From a virus: a stretch of 64,000 nt of DNA. Positions 9,259 through 17,490 of this stretch are shown here, piece by piece; within the stretch, counting starts at the first letter, position 1; every line of letters starts with the position of its first letter. Under the pieces are notes generated by a model. That model did no database searches. It was not told the origin of the DNA and saw nothing but the letters and a program-made list of their open reading frames with translations. A program made the translations under genes and the position numbers. Where the stretch lies: positions 96,927 through 160,926 of IMG/VR virus record IMGVR_UViG_3300042397_002774; one strand, given 5' to 3'.

Positions 9259-10491
9259 TTATATTATTTTACCTATTACTATTATTTTATCTGCAGGTAC
9301 AAATTCATATTCTAACAATGTAGGATTTATTGTTAATATTGAATTTGATCCTACAGTTTCAAATGATACAATTGCTGATAATGGTATGTAAAGGCTATTA
9401 GCAGTAAATGTAAAGTTTGATAATGTAGGAGCAGGAACTAATGATCCTTGTGGTGGGTTCAATATACTAACACCAGCAAATACTGCTTGGGTTGGTGTTA
9501 CAGTTGTAGCTACTCTTGTATTATTTGTTTGTAAGTATTCAAGATCACTAGCTGCTACACTTACAAGAGTAATATTAGTTGATCCTTCAACAAATGATGT
9601 ACCACCACCTATATTTGGTCTAATTCCAATTGTTTGTACTTCTTCAGCATCACCTGTTGTAGTTTCTAAACCAAATACAACTTGGGATTTTGAATAAAAC
9701 ATATCACTATTAGCTAATTCTTTATTAATAGAATCCGGAATTATATACCCATTTAATGTAATACTAAATGTTGTTTTTGCAATTCTATCATTATCTGATT
9801 CTACTGACACTGTTGTAGCAAATGAATCGATTTTAGATCTAAATTGAAAACGTTTTGGATCACCCCAATATGAATCAGAAGCAAATTCTACAGCTTCAAC
9901 AATTTTATTATTTTGTTCTACATAGTTTGTAAATATAATACATTCATATGTTACAGTAACGTAATCAGGTACTACAGATACATAAAACTGAGATGATGGA
10001 ACTTTATTTGTTAATATTGAAAATTTATCATAATGGTTTTTAGCATTATATTTTGTTTCAAATACTTGAAATAAATGAGCTTTATTACCATCTATTTTAT
10101 TACCTAAAGTTCTATTTTTTTCAACATTATTACGTCTGAATACTATAATAGGAACTCTAACTTTATTATTTGAATCTCTTAAGAATCCATCCTGTTGTAT
10201 TGATTTCCATCTTTCAGGAGAACCATATATTATAGGAACATTAATCATTTCCCCATCTTGGAAGACTTGAGGTTTGATTGTGTTGTTAAAATAATATATA
10301 ATAGCTCCATCTAAGTCTTGTAAACCAATAGAAAAATCTTTTATTTTATCGTTTTTACGAGAAATTTCTTTAGCACGATTTTGAGTAAAAGAAGTAGTAG
10401 AAACTGGCTTGCCTATTGATTTATCATAGGCTGTTATTTGTGACTGTGCAGCCTCAAATGGTTTTGTTGTTTCTATAGATCTTTTTCTCAT
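9259..10491 (-). CDS. Neck/tail-completion region structural protein (unknown)
   Basis: 410 residues, starting one base into the stop of the preceding 117-residue gene. The N-terminus is basic and Ser/Thr-rich; the middle is mixed alpha/beta with a conserved-looking stretch (FRSKIDSFATTVSVESDNDR ... FSITLNGYIIPD); the last third is beta-rich. In T4-like genomes of marine bacteria, proteins in this place after the neck genes are virion components. The context suggests a head-tail connector, tail-completion or tail-terminator function. No motif fixes which. Confidence 0.5.
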   Translation of the reverse strand: MRKRSIETTKPFEAAQSQITAYDKSIGKPVSTTSFTQNRAKEISRKNDKIKDFSIGLQDLDGAIIYYFNNTIKPQVFQDGEMINVPIIYGSPERWKSIQQDGFLRDSNNKVRVPIIVFRRNNVEKNRTLGNKIDGNKAHLFQVFETKYNAKNHYDKFSILTNKVPSSQFYVSVVPDYVTVTYECIIFTNYVEQNNKIVEAVEFASDSYWGDPKRFQFRSKIDSFATTVSVESDNDRIAKTTFSITLNGYIIPDSINKELANSDMFYSKSQVVFGLETTTGDAEEVQTIGIRPNIGGGTSFVEGSTNITLVSVAASDLEYLQTNNTRVATTVTPTQAVFAGVSILNPPQGSLVPAPTLSNFTFTANSLYIPLSAIVSFETVGSNSILTINPTLLEYEFVPADKIIVIGKII

Positions 10492-10844
10492 TATATTCTA
10501 CCTTGCTTTTCTAAAGCCATTAATTTATCTAAAGCATTCATCGCTCTAAATAATTGATTGTATAATTTACTAATTTCTTTTGCTGTAGCAGCAATATCTG
10601 GATTTGTGGAGAAAGTGAATACATCAAATTCTCTTTTATTTTGAATAATATTTCTTTTAATACCATCAATTTTAGGTAGATTAATTACTTGAGAAGCAGA
10701 CATTTCAGGACGATTTGGATCCTGAGGTAATGGGACTAAAAGTCTTCCTGTTTTGTATAATTCTCTTTTTTGATCGGGAGTTAAGTCTGAAATAGTTACT
10801 TCAGGACTTCCCATAATTTCGTCTAATATATCTGTTAATTTCAT
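10491..10844 (-). CDS. Small protein with MKLTDILDEI leader, neck region
   Basis: 117 residues. It begins MKLTDILDEIMGS, a clear member of the window's leader-peptide group with an LDE tripeptide. The rest is mostly helical and has no recognised domain: PLPQDPNRPEMSASQVI, then a segment ending in a coiled-coil-like KLYNQLFRAMNALDKLMAL. It is translationally packed with its neighbours (2 nt to the upstream gene, 1-nt overlap with the downstream gene). It lies among neck genes, so it may be a connector component or a capsid-targeted small protein. Confidence 0.55.
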   Translation of the reverse strand: MKLTDILDEIMGSPEVTISDLTPDQKRELYKTGRLLVPLPQDPNRPEMSASQVINLPKIDGIKRNIIQNKREFDVFTFSTNPDIAATAKEISKLYNQLFRAMNALDKLMALEKQGRI

Positions 10845-10846
10845 AA

Positions 10847-11185
10847 TTAATATTGTCCTACTTTTTCAATTGTTTGTAATCTAGGTAAAAATTGTAATAA
10901 ACCATCTACTTTATGAGTAGTTGATGCTGCAACTTTAATTTTTTGAATATCTTCTTCTGGTGTTGATGATACAATATATTTTAATTTTAATAAAGCAAAT
11001 TCAGCTACATTAGTTGCCTTTGCATCTAAAAAATCACTTTGTTGTACAGTTACAACTACAACTCCAGGAAGAGCTCTAACCTCATTATAAATCAATACTT
11101 GATTATAATTTGAATTAGTTTTTATCAATACTTCTATTTTGTATATAGATAAAATTTCGTTTAATATATTTTCTAGTTTTATCAT
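10847..11185 (-). CDS. Small protein with MIKLENILNEI leader, neck region
   Basis: 112 residues from the ATG at 11185. A longer frame exists to 11227, but the ATG at 11185 forms an ATGA overlap with the upstream stop and aligns the N-terminus MIKLENILNEIL with the leader group, so I choose it. The body has a predicted alpha/beta pattern (YNEVRALPGVVVVTVQQSDF) that could be a small ferredoxin-like or ACT-like fold; this is only a guess from strand pattern. It lies between the gp14-position gene and the 117-residue gene in one tight transcription unit. Confidence 0.55.
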   Translation of the reverse strand: MIKLENILNEILSIYKIEVLIKTNSNYNQVLIYNEVRALPGVVVVTVQQSDFLDAKATNVAEFALLKLKYIVSSTPEEDIQKIKVAASTTHKVDGLLQFLPRLQTIEKVGQY

Positions 11186-11775
11186 GATTCTAATATATTT
11201 AATCTTGTCATTCTTGTTAAAGAACAATTCAAGATATATATAATAAGGTTGCCAGATGCATTTGCTGATTGAGCTGATACAGGTGATCCTGCAGCTGTAT
11301 AAAACTGAGCATCTGTTGATGTTACTTCATAATATCTATCTCTATCAACTACTATATCTCCCACTTCTGGAGTAAAGTTAAATTGTTCAACTGTTAATTT
11401 TGGTATGCTTATTGTAATGTTTTGAGTAGGGTCGGAACCATAATCAGCATCTACATAAGATAAAGCAGTTCTTTCAATTAAACACTTTATTTCCATTGGA
11501 GGATAATACCATTTCTCCATTGACTCACCATACATATTAGCTACTGTATTATCTAAGTCACATTTAAAATACCCTACCTTCATACCAGCAAAATTAATTG
11601 CTTGTTGAACAGTAGCAGCTGCTTGACCACCAGGTCCTGGGGCAGGTGATGGTGGTGCAGGTGGAGGAGTTGGACCTGAAGGAGCAGGGGATCCTACTCC
11701 ACCTCCTTTTGGTGGAGATGGTATAAATGGAGCCTGTGAAACTGTTCCTCCTTCTTTTCTAATTCCTTTTTGCAT
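11182..11775 (-). CDS. Putative neck protein, gp14 position
   Basis: 197 residues, joined to the upstream gene by a TAATG overlap. Residues 10-50 are a Pro/Gly-rich linker (PSPPKGGGVGSPAPSGPTPP). The C-terminal ~130 residues form a compact beta-rich domain (GYFKCDLDNTVANMYGESME ... FTPEVGDIVVDRDRYYEV). In T4-like genomes the gene after gp13 is usually the gp14 neck protein, and the beta domain and position fit a head-completion or neck role. I assign this mainly from position, so homology to gp14 is not certain. Confidence 0.5.
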   Translation of the reverse strand: MQKGIRKEGGTVSQAPFIPSPPKGGGVGSPAPSGPTPPPAPPSPAPGPGGQAAATVQQAINFAGMKVGYFKCDLDNTVANMYGESMEKWYYPPMEIKCLIERTALSYVDADYGSDPTQNITISIPKLTVEQFNFTPEVGDIVVDRDRYYEVTSTDAQFYTAAGSPVSAQSANASGNLIIYILNCSLTRMTRLNILES

Positions 11776-13772
11776 TACTTAATATAAATTGGTAAAGGAA
11801 TAGATGCTAAGGTATCTTTTAAGAAACCTGCTTCTTGTTGTTTTCTCTCAAGTTGACTCTTACGAGAAACTTCATTTAACATTTCCTTTAATTCTAAGAT
11901 TAAATCCTCTTTTTCTTTTCTAGCATCCGTAATCAATTCAGAACCATTTATCGGTCCTATACCTTGAATACTTGTACTAGAATATTGAATACGAATATGT
12001 GCTTCAACTTCCCTAGCTAATGCTAAAGTATACTTAAATATCCACATTCTACCAACGGTATTAATGTTCATATATACAGGATTTCTGTAAGGAACATTCA
12101 TTACATCAGTAACAACATTTTTTCTTCTATCTCTTAATATATTATTTTTATTGCTTTTTTTAACATATTCAAAGAATAAATTTAGATCAATAGAAGGTCT
12201 TGGGAATATTCTTAATTGGTTATTTTGTAATTCAAATGAATAACTAGCACGTCTAATAGTATCGTTTAATTCAATGGATTGAATTTTCTGTAAGTCAAAA
12301 TTCATAGGCATTAACAAGAAGTTAATACCAGGAGAAAACTGACCAAATCCAAATGTTTCAAGTAATGATTGAACACCAGTACCTGTACCAGCATATGGAT
12401 CAAAATATCTTGCGATTGCTGGGGGTTGTTCATAATACACTCTTCTAACCTCGATTGTATCTCCAGGTTCTAATGATTCAGAAACAGCAGCCCAAGCATT
12501 TAAATCATAATCTTGTTCTCCAGGAATTAATTTTAATGAACCCTTTTTAATATCATAACTACCACCCACATTAGCTTCAGCACCATAACCATCAGCAATA
12601 ACTGATGTTATAGTTGTTAAGTTGTTGCTTAATACTTTATCATTAAATGTTTCTAAAGTAGTTTGAATATAAACTGTTGGAATTTCACCATTTGAACCTG
12701 TAAATCTTGCACCATTACCCGCAATATTAGGAGTAGTAGTAAAGAAATAAATGTGAGAAAATCCTTCAGGAATTTCATAATTAGATCCTGATGTTACTCC
12801 TGTAAATTGAGCTGATGTTCCGTTAATTCTAAAATTAGTAATATTAGAATATGATAATGAAGAAGAAATATTTAAAGTTGTTGCAGTAGATCCTGTAGTA
12901 AATACCATATTAGTGCCAAATGAAGCAGAAGATACTGCTGTTAATTTAGCTGCTATGTTTGCTGCGGTTGCTGCAGGTGTACTTCCAGTTACAATATAAA
13001 AATTTGTACTAGTGTCAGGTAAACTACCAGAACCAATATTAAAAGTTGTAATAGTATTATTACTACCTGTTACAACAAATGATGTTGAACCTGAGGTAAT
13101 ACTAACGCTAGCTGCATCCCATGATGAAGTAGTAGCATTGTAAAATGGTGTAACAACTGTTGCACCACCAGTTCTGTTAAATTGATTATATACAAATTGG
13201 CTCAAATCCATTATAAGATCACCAGGTCCTGTATATGTTGGGTCATTAAATCCAGATCCTAAAGTAAATGAGTTGATATAATTAAAATCAGGCGCGATAA
13301 AATCGTTTATAGAGGCGGAAATAACCCAGATCTCATTATCTACGATAGACGCTGAATAAGACTGATTAAAGTTTACTTCAGCAAAATTCGCTGGTCTTGG
13401 AGCAGACCAAGATACCGGAGAACCAATATCATCACTTAATATATGTGTGTATCCTATATTTGAAAATGGAGAGGTTTCTGAACCTTCCATGTTAATATAG
13501 TTGTCTCTAATTTTGTATTGGTAAACTAAATTACCGTATGTAGTAACGGCTTCTTCAAATGCAGCATATACAGTTAAATCACTAATGTTCAATGTTGATA
13601 AACCTATACCTGTACCTAAACGTTGAGCAATATACTTAGCAGCACTCTTAGCATCACGTAAGAATTCAGGATCATCAGTATAATATTCAAAAGGACAATT
13701 GCCTTTTACATTAGAAAGGTATGATACATCACCACCGTAATTATCATATAGTTGCATTAAGTTAATCGCCAT
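11775..13772 (-). CDS. Neck protein, gp13-like, with large insert
   Basis: 665 residues, about twice the length of T4 gp13. The N-terminal ~120 residues (DPEFLRDAKSAAKYIAQRLG ... AAFEEAVTTYGNLVYQYKIR) and the C-terminal ~200 residues (YVKKSNKNNILRDRRKN ... LKEMLNEVSRKSQLERKQQ) look like the neck-protein core. Between them sits a beta-rich Ser/Thr/Gly region (about residues 170-420; GSTSFVVTGSNNTITTFNIG) that resembles an inserted decoration domain. It follows PhoH in the transcription unit and has an ATATTTAT motif 23 nt before its start. The inferred role is in the head-tail connector. Confidence 0.65.
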   Translation of the reverse strand: MAINLMQLYDNYGGDVSYLSNVKGNCPFEYYTDDPEFLRDAKSAAKYIAQRLGTGIGLSTLNISDLTVYAAFEEAVTTYGNLVYQYKIRDNYINMEGSETSPFSNIGYTHILSDDIGSPVSWSAPRPANFAEVNFNQSYSASIVDNEIWVISASINDFIAPDFNYINSFTLGSGFNDPTYTGPGDLIMDLSQFVYNQFNRTGGATVVTPFYNATTSSWDAASVSITSGSTSFVVTGSNNTITTFNIGSGSLPDTSTNFYIVTGSTPAATAANIAAKLTAVSSASFGTNMVFTTGSTATTLNISSSLSYSNITNFRINGTSAQFTGVTSGSNYEIPEGFSHIYFFTTTPNIAGNGARFTGSNGEIPTVYIQTTLETFNDKVLSNNLTTITSVIADGYGAEANVGGSYDIKKGSLKLIPGEQDYDLNAWAAVSESLEPGDTIEVRRVYYEQPPAIARYFDPYAGTGTGVQSLLETFGFGQFSPGINFLLMPMNFDLQKIQSIELNDTIRRASYSFELQNNQLRIFPRPSIDLNLFFEYVKKSNKNNILRDRRKNVVTDVMNVPYRNPVYMNINTVGRMWIFKYTLALAREVEAHIRIQYSSTSIQGIGPINGSELITDARKEKEDLILELKEMLNEVSRKSQLERKQQEAGFLKDTLASIPLPIYIK

Positions 13773-13794
13773 TATTCACTAGTATTTGTCATGT

Positions 13795-13802
13795 ATAAAT
13801 AT
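13795..13802 (-). promoter_or_regulatory. ATATTTAT motif (putative late promoter)
   Basis: Minus-strand CAATATTTATACATG, 23 nt upstream of the neck gene start at 13772, in a 38-nt intergenic gap. Confidence 0.5.
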
Positions 13803-13810
13803 TGAATATA

Positions 13811-14479
13811 TTACTTCCCATATTCATAATCCAATATCTTACCAACTAGGTCCGATCTATGGTTTGTTGCTAATTTAATCCACTGAATTTCTTCAATTTT
13901 TTTAGATAATTCAATAGCATATGATAATCCATTTAATTCACCTGTTGGGTTTTTAATATCAGTTTGTTCATTATCCCCATTAATCACTATTTTACCGTTT
14001 TTACCCAAACGTGTTAATATAGCTAACATCTCACCTTTAGTTAGGTTTTGAGCTTCTTCAACAATTAAAATATCATCAATTGTTTTACCACGAATAAACT
14101 GAACAGGTAATGCTTTAATTTTTTCGTCCTGTACCAATTTTGCAACTTCATTTTTATCAGAACAACATTTAGATAAATTTTCTAATAGAGCTTCCATATA
14201 TGGATCAAACTTTTCACTTAATGCTCCTGGTAAAAATCCTAAACTTTTACCTACCTCAACAGCAGCACGTGTATTGTATATGCAATCTATTTGTTTTCTT
14301 TTAAGAAAATCTAATGCTGCTTGAGCACATACTAATGATTTTCCGCTCCCTGCTCTACCTGTTATTATAACAATTTGGTTTTCTACTATTAATCGTTTTG
14401 CTTCTTTTTGTTCTTCATTTAATTGAACTGCGTTAATTGATTTAATTTCACTTTTGCGTTCGCGATTAGGTTCTCTCAT
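13811..14479 (-). CDS. phoH: PhoH-like ATPase
   Basis: 222 residues from the ATG at 14479. A TTG at 14503 would add eight residues but overlaps the putative promoter, so I reject it. The protein has Walker A GRAGSGKS (about residues 41-48), Walker B-like DDILIVEEAQNL, and a helicase-like TNHRSDL near the end, as in the PhoH family of superfamily-1 ATPases. PhoH genes are very common in marine phages; the biochemical role is unsettled, with RNA metabolism and phosphate stress both proposed. The gene stands alone between the capsid terminator and the neck operon, each side having its own ATATTTAT motif. Confidence 0.9.
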   Translation of the reverse strand: MREPNRERKSEIKSINAVQLNEEQKEAKRLIVENQIVIITGRAGSGKSLVCAQAALDFLKRKQIDCIYNTRAAVEVGKSLGFLPGALSEKFDPYMEALLENLSKCCSDKNEVAKLVQDEKIKALPVQFIRGKTIDDILIVEEAQNLTKGEMLAILTRLGKNGKIVINGDNEQTDIKNPTGELNGLSYAIELSKKIEEIQWIKLATNHRSDLVGKILDYEYGK

Positions 14480-14502
14480 ATGTAACGGTTGTTTAATTTC
14501 CA

Positions 14503-14510
14503 ATAAATAT
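14503..14510 (-). promoter_or_regulatory. ATATTTAT motif (putative late promoter)
   Basis: Minus-strand TTAATATTTATTGG directly after the major-capsid terminator and 24 nt before the phoH ATG at 14479. Confidence 0.5.
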
Positions 14511-14512
14511 TA

Positions 14513-14544
14513 ATAAAAGAAGCCCGACCTTACGGGGTCGGGCT
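14513..14544 (-). terminator. Strong intrinsic terminator after the major capsid gene
   Basis: On the minus strand AGCCCGACC-CCGTAA-GGTCGGGCT gives a 9-bp G+C-rich stem, followed by TCTTTTATT. It lies 49 nt after the stop at 14593. Confidence 0.9.
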
Positions 14545-14592
14545 CTTTATAACTATAATACTGAGACTATAGCGGGGTATTGTTTAATTAAA

Positions 14593-16185
14593 TTAAACAG
14601 TTTCTAAACCATGAACGATCACTTTACCATAGAATTCAGGACGAACCATTTTCTTAGCGTAACGAGTCATCAAACCTTTACGTGGAGTAAATGTTGTTGG
14701 ATCGTATACTAATGGAGTCATCATTACAGGGATGTAAGGAGCAAATACAGCACCAGTTTCTAAGAACTGAGCACCTTTATAACCCATCAAGATGATGTTT
14801 TCAGTGAAGTAAGGGTTTTTGTAAACTTTGTAACGGCTGTTTAAAGAACCGATCTTTTGGATACCGAAATTGAATTCAGCTTTATCACCATCACCATCAG
14901 AAGCAAATCCTGGGATTGATTCTAAGATAGTTGCAACAGTTGGAGATACTACTAAGAAGTTAGCACCACCACGTAATGTTAATTGGTGAATCTTGTTAGA
15001 TACTTTTTGTAACTTAGTACCTAAAGTTTGGAACCAACCACCTTGAGTGTTGAAGAAAGTGTTTGTTAAAGAAGCGAAAGCGCTACCGTTCCAAGCTACG
15101 TTGTTCTGAGCTGACCAATATTCAGTAGTTGAAGTTGGTACGTTCTTGATCAACATTTCTAAGATTTCTAAATCGATTTCCATAGAGATGTATTGGCTCA
15201 TCAAGCTAGTTAATTCAGCTTCAGCGTCGATTGAATGGTAAGCATTCAAATCTTGAGCGAATTCTGGAGTCCATTGTGCTTTTAACTTACGAGTTTTAGC
15301 AACAACTGCTTCAGACTTCATGTTAACGTCTAATGAAGGGATAACGATTTGAGAAGCGCTGTTAGCGTTAGGTACGCTGTAGTCAGCTCTGTCTTCGAAA
15401 TCACCACGAGCGTTATCACGGTTAGCTTTATTGTAGAATAAAGTTACAGTACCGTGAGCTGGAGAACCAGTTGCGATGAAGATCATATCATTACCAGATA
15501 CTTTAGTGTACTGAGGTAAGATTGTAGATTCGTCGAAGTTAGAACCACTAACGAAACAAGCTCTTGCAGCTTCTAAATCTTGGTCAGTTTGAGCAGCACC
15601 GTTAGTTACAGTGATTTTCTTTAAAGAACCTGTAGCTACAGTTGAATCGAAGTTAACGTCAGCTAACAATACAGAAGAAGTAGCTGCAGTTAAAGATGCA
15701 GAGAATTGGTTAATTGAATAACCGAATTTACCAACACCATATAAACCTTTAGTGATGTCAGTTGACTTTAAGTCAGCAGAAGCACCATATAAAGATCCAG
15801 CAAATGCTTTCTTATCAGTACCATACTTGAAATCAAGATAGAAGATAAGACCTGAAGGTAAGCTCATTGATTGAACTGAAACGAATTCTTTAGCGCTGAT
15901 ATCACCGAACACACGGCGAACTAACGGTAAAGCAACTCCAGCCCAGTTTTCACCAAAACCACCAGCACCGAAAGTAGCAGCACCACCACCTAAACCAGTT
16001 TGGTTGCTTTCTACTACTAATTGCTTAGCTTGGTTTTCTAATAAGATAGCCATGTTGTTTTTCTCAACTTCGCCTTTAAGACCTTCCAAAAGGCCAGACT
16101 TAGCCCACTTAGAGACTAAGGTGTTAGCTGTATCCATTACACGAGCGTAAGGATTAGCTGATTCTAATAATTGTTGAATTTCCAT
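14593..16185 (-). CDS. Major capsid protein, T4 gp23-like
   Basis: 530 residues, close to T4 gp23 (521). The N-terminal ~60 residues are helical and charged (MEIQQLLESANPY ... KQLVVES), like the gp23 propeptide that the prohead protease removes. A likely cut is after VVE at residue 59, just before the Gly-rich GLGGGAATFGAGGFGENWAG. The rest has the HK97-fold capsid pattern (ALPLVRRVFGDISAKEFVSVQSM; VSPTVATILESIPGF). The start of the propeptide resembles the leader peptides on other proteins in this window. It follows the scaffold gene by 25 nt and precedes a strong terminator, as fits very high expression. Confidence 0.95.
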   Translation of the reverse strand: MEIQQLLESANPYARVMDTANTLVSKWAKSGLLEGLKGEVEKNNMAILLENQAKQLVVESNQTGLGGGAATFGAGGFGENWAGVALPLVRRVFGDISAKEFVSVQSMSLPSGLIFYLDFKYGTDKKAFAGSLYGASADLKSTDITKGLYGVGKFGYSINQFSASLTAATSSVLLADVNFDSTVATGSLKKITVTNGAAQTDQDLEAARACFVSGSNFDESTILPQYTKVSGNDMIFIATGSPAHGTVTLFYNKANRDNARGDFEDRADYSVPNANSASQIVIPSLDVNMKSEAVVAKTRKLKAQWTPEFAQDLNAYHSIDAEAELTSLMSQYISMEIDLEILEMLIKNVPTSTTEYWSAQNNVAWNGSAFASLTNTFFNTQGGWFQTLGTKLQKVSNKIHQLTLRGGANFLVVSPTVATILESIPGFASDGDGDKAEFNFGIQKIGSLNSRYKVYKNPYFTENIILMGYKGAQFLETGAVFAPYIPVMMTPLVYDPTTFTPRKGLMTRYAKKMVRPEFYGKVIVHGLETV

Positions 16186-16210
16186 TTTTAAATGAATTTG
16201 TTTTTTATTT

Positions 16211-17344
16211 TTAATATTTTGTTATACCTGCTAACTTTTGGAATCTAGAAATTTGTTCGTTTGTTTCAACGATTTGTTTGCTAGGTGCATTGCCAGCTGG
16301 TTTTGAAGCGAATCCTTTAATGATTCCTTCTTTTACCATACCTTTAGAAGTTTCTTTAGCTTCTAGAGACTCATTAAGAGCTTCGAATACTAATTTAGCT
16401 TCGTTTGGTGTTGATGCTTTATCAAAGGCGTTAATTACTTTGATTTTGTTGTCTTCTGATAAGTTTTTAGCTTTGAAGATCTTGTTAACATATAATAACT
16501 TAGCGTTTAATAAGTTAACTTCATTCAATTCGTTACGTAAAGTTTTGATTGTAGCAACTGCTTCATCTAATTCTTTTTCGTCTTTTTTAGCTTTCTTAGC
16601 TTCATCTACTACATCTTCAGTTGCTTCGTTTTCGTCTAAAGCATCTAATTCAGCTAATAGTTCTTCTAAGTTGATTTCATCTTCTGAAGATTCAGTTTCT
16701 TCTTCAGTACCATCTAATTCAACAGCATCATCTCCCATCATTTCTTCTTCATCTTCTGCACCTTCAGCGCCTAATTCAGAATCTACGATGTCTTTGATAA
16801 TGTCTTTTAAATCTTCAATAGATAAATCAGCTACTGATGTTTCTTCTTCAGATGTTTCATCTTCCATTTCTTCTTCAGTTTCTTCTTTACCTTCTCTCAT
16901 ACCAGAAGCGGCTGCGGCTCCTAATTTTTCTAATTCAGCATATGCCTTCTTAGCCATAGGTCCACCCTTCTTAATAAGAGATTTAATACCGTTGATGATG
17001 TTTTCTAAACCAGCACCAGCTGCATTTGATGGATCATATCCACTGCTTGCTCCGGTTACTTCGTCGATTTCTTCATCAGAACCTTCTTCAAGTTCTAATT
17101 CAGCTAAAAACTCGTCTAAATTCAACTCTTCTTCCATGTTTTCTTCATTGAAAGTTTCTACTTCTTCGATTTCTTCTTTAACATCTTCATCATCTTTTGC
17201 CATTTCTTCTAATTTAGAAGCTAACATAGATTGTAAATGAGGAGTTAAAGTTTCTTCAAGAGCAGCTTTTGCATTAACTAACGCAGCTTCGCGAATAGTT
17301 TTTGCTTCAGCAATTGCTTGCTTAAATAATTCTTTGTTTGTCAT
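16211..17344 (-). CDS. Prohead scaffold (core) protein, gp22-like
   Basis: 377 residues, very acidic and rich in Glu, Asp, Ala and Lys, with long predicted coiled coils and many (L/I)xE sites, as expected for the T4 gp22 core protein that the prohead protease digests. Synteny (protease, then this gene, then major capsid) is the T4 order. The C-terminus reads NEQISRFQKLAGITKY. A closely related motif (NEIxRMQQLAGI) occurs in neighbouring head-region proteins, suggesting a shared capsid- or core-binding peptide. A long antisense frame over this gene is a composition artefact. Confidence 0.85.
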   Translation of the reverse strand: MTNKELFKQAIAEAKTIREAALVNAKAALEETLTPHLQSMLASKLEEMAKDDEDVKEEIEEVETFNEENMEEELNLDEFLAELELEEGSDEEIDEVTGASSGYDPSNAAGAGLENIINGIKSLIKKGGPMAKKAYAELEKLGAAAASGMREGKEETEEEMEDETSEEETSVADLSIEDLKDIIKDIVDSELGAEGAEDEEEMMGDDAVELDGTEEETESSEDEINLEELLAELDALDENEATEDVVDEAKKAKKDEKELDEAVATIKTLRNELNEVNLLNAKLLYVNKIFKAKNLSEDNKIKVINAFDKASTPNEAKLVFEALNESLEAKETSKGMVKEGIIKGFASKPAGNAPSKQIVETNEQISRFQKLAGITKY

Positions 17345-17369
17345 TTTGTCCTTAAATTTTTTTCGGAAA

Positions 17370-17393
17370 TAAGCTTATTAGAGGGGAAGCTTA
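17370..17393 (-). promoter_or_regulatory. Stem-loop in the scaffold/capsid mRNA leader
   Basis: On the minus strand TAAGCTT-CCCCTCTAAT-AAGCTTA forms a 7-bp stem with a C-rich loop in the 80-nt leader before the scaffold ATG. AAGGA occurs 4 nt before that ATG. The hairpin could stabilise or regulate this highly expressed mRNA, but HindIII-like palindromes can also occur by chance. Confidence 0.3.
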
Positions 17394-17424
17394 ATAGGGA
17401 TTTGTATAATACCTGAACTACAAT

Positions 17425-17455
17425 AAAAAATGGGTAGTCCATTTTAGGCTACCCA
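17425..17455 (-). terminator. Intrinsic terminator upstream of scaffold/capsid operon
   Basis: On the minus strand TGGGTAG-CCTAAAATGGA-CTACCCA forms a 7-bp stem extended by CC/GG inside, followed by TTTTTTATTG. It ends the transcript of the 503-residue gene (stop at 17491). Confidence 0.8.
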
Positions 17456-17462
17456 TAAATAT
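17455..17462 (-). promoter_or_regulatory. ATATTTAT motif abutting a terminator
   Basis: Minus-strand ACATATATTTATGGG touches the first base of the terminator stem at 17455. It lies 111 nt before the scaffold ATG, farther than the usual spacing. Confidence 0.3.
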
Positions 17463-17490
17463 ATGTAGATACGAAAAACCGTGAAAAGTT

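Noticed and set aside
16278-17240. A 320-residue plus-strand ORF antisense to the scaffold gene
   Set aside because: It is Ser-rich because it reads the complement of Glu/Asp-rich codons; no start context or family pattern.
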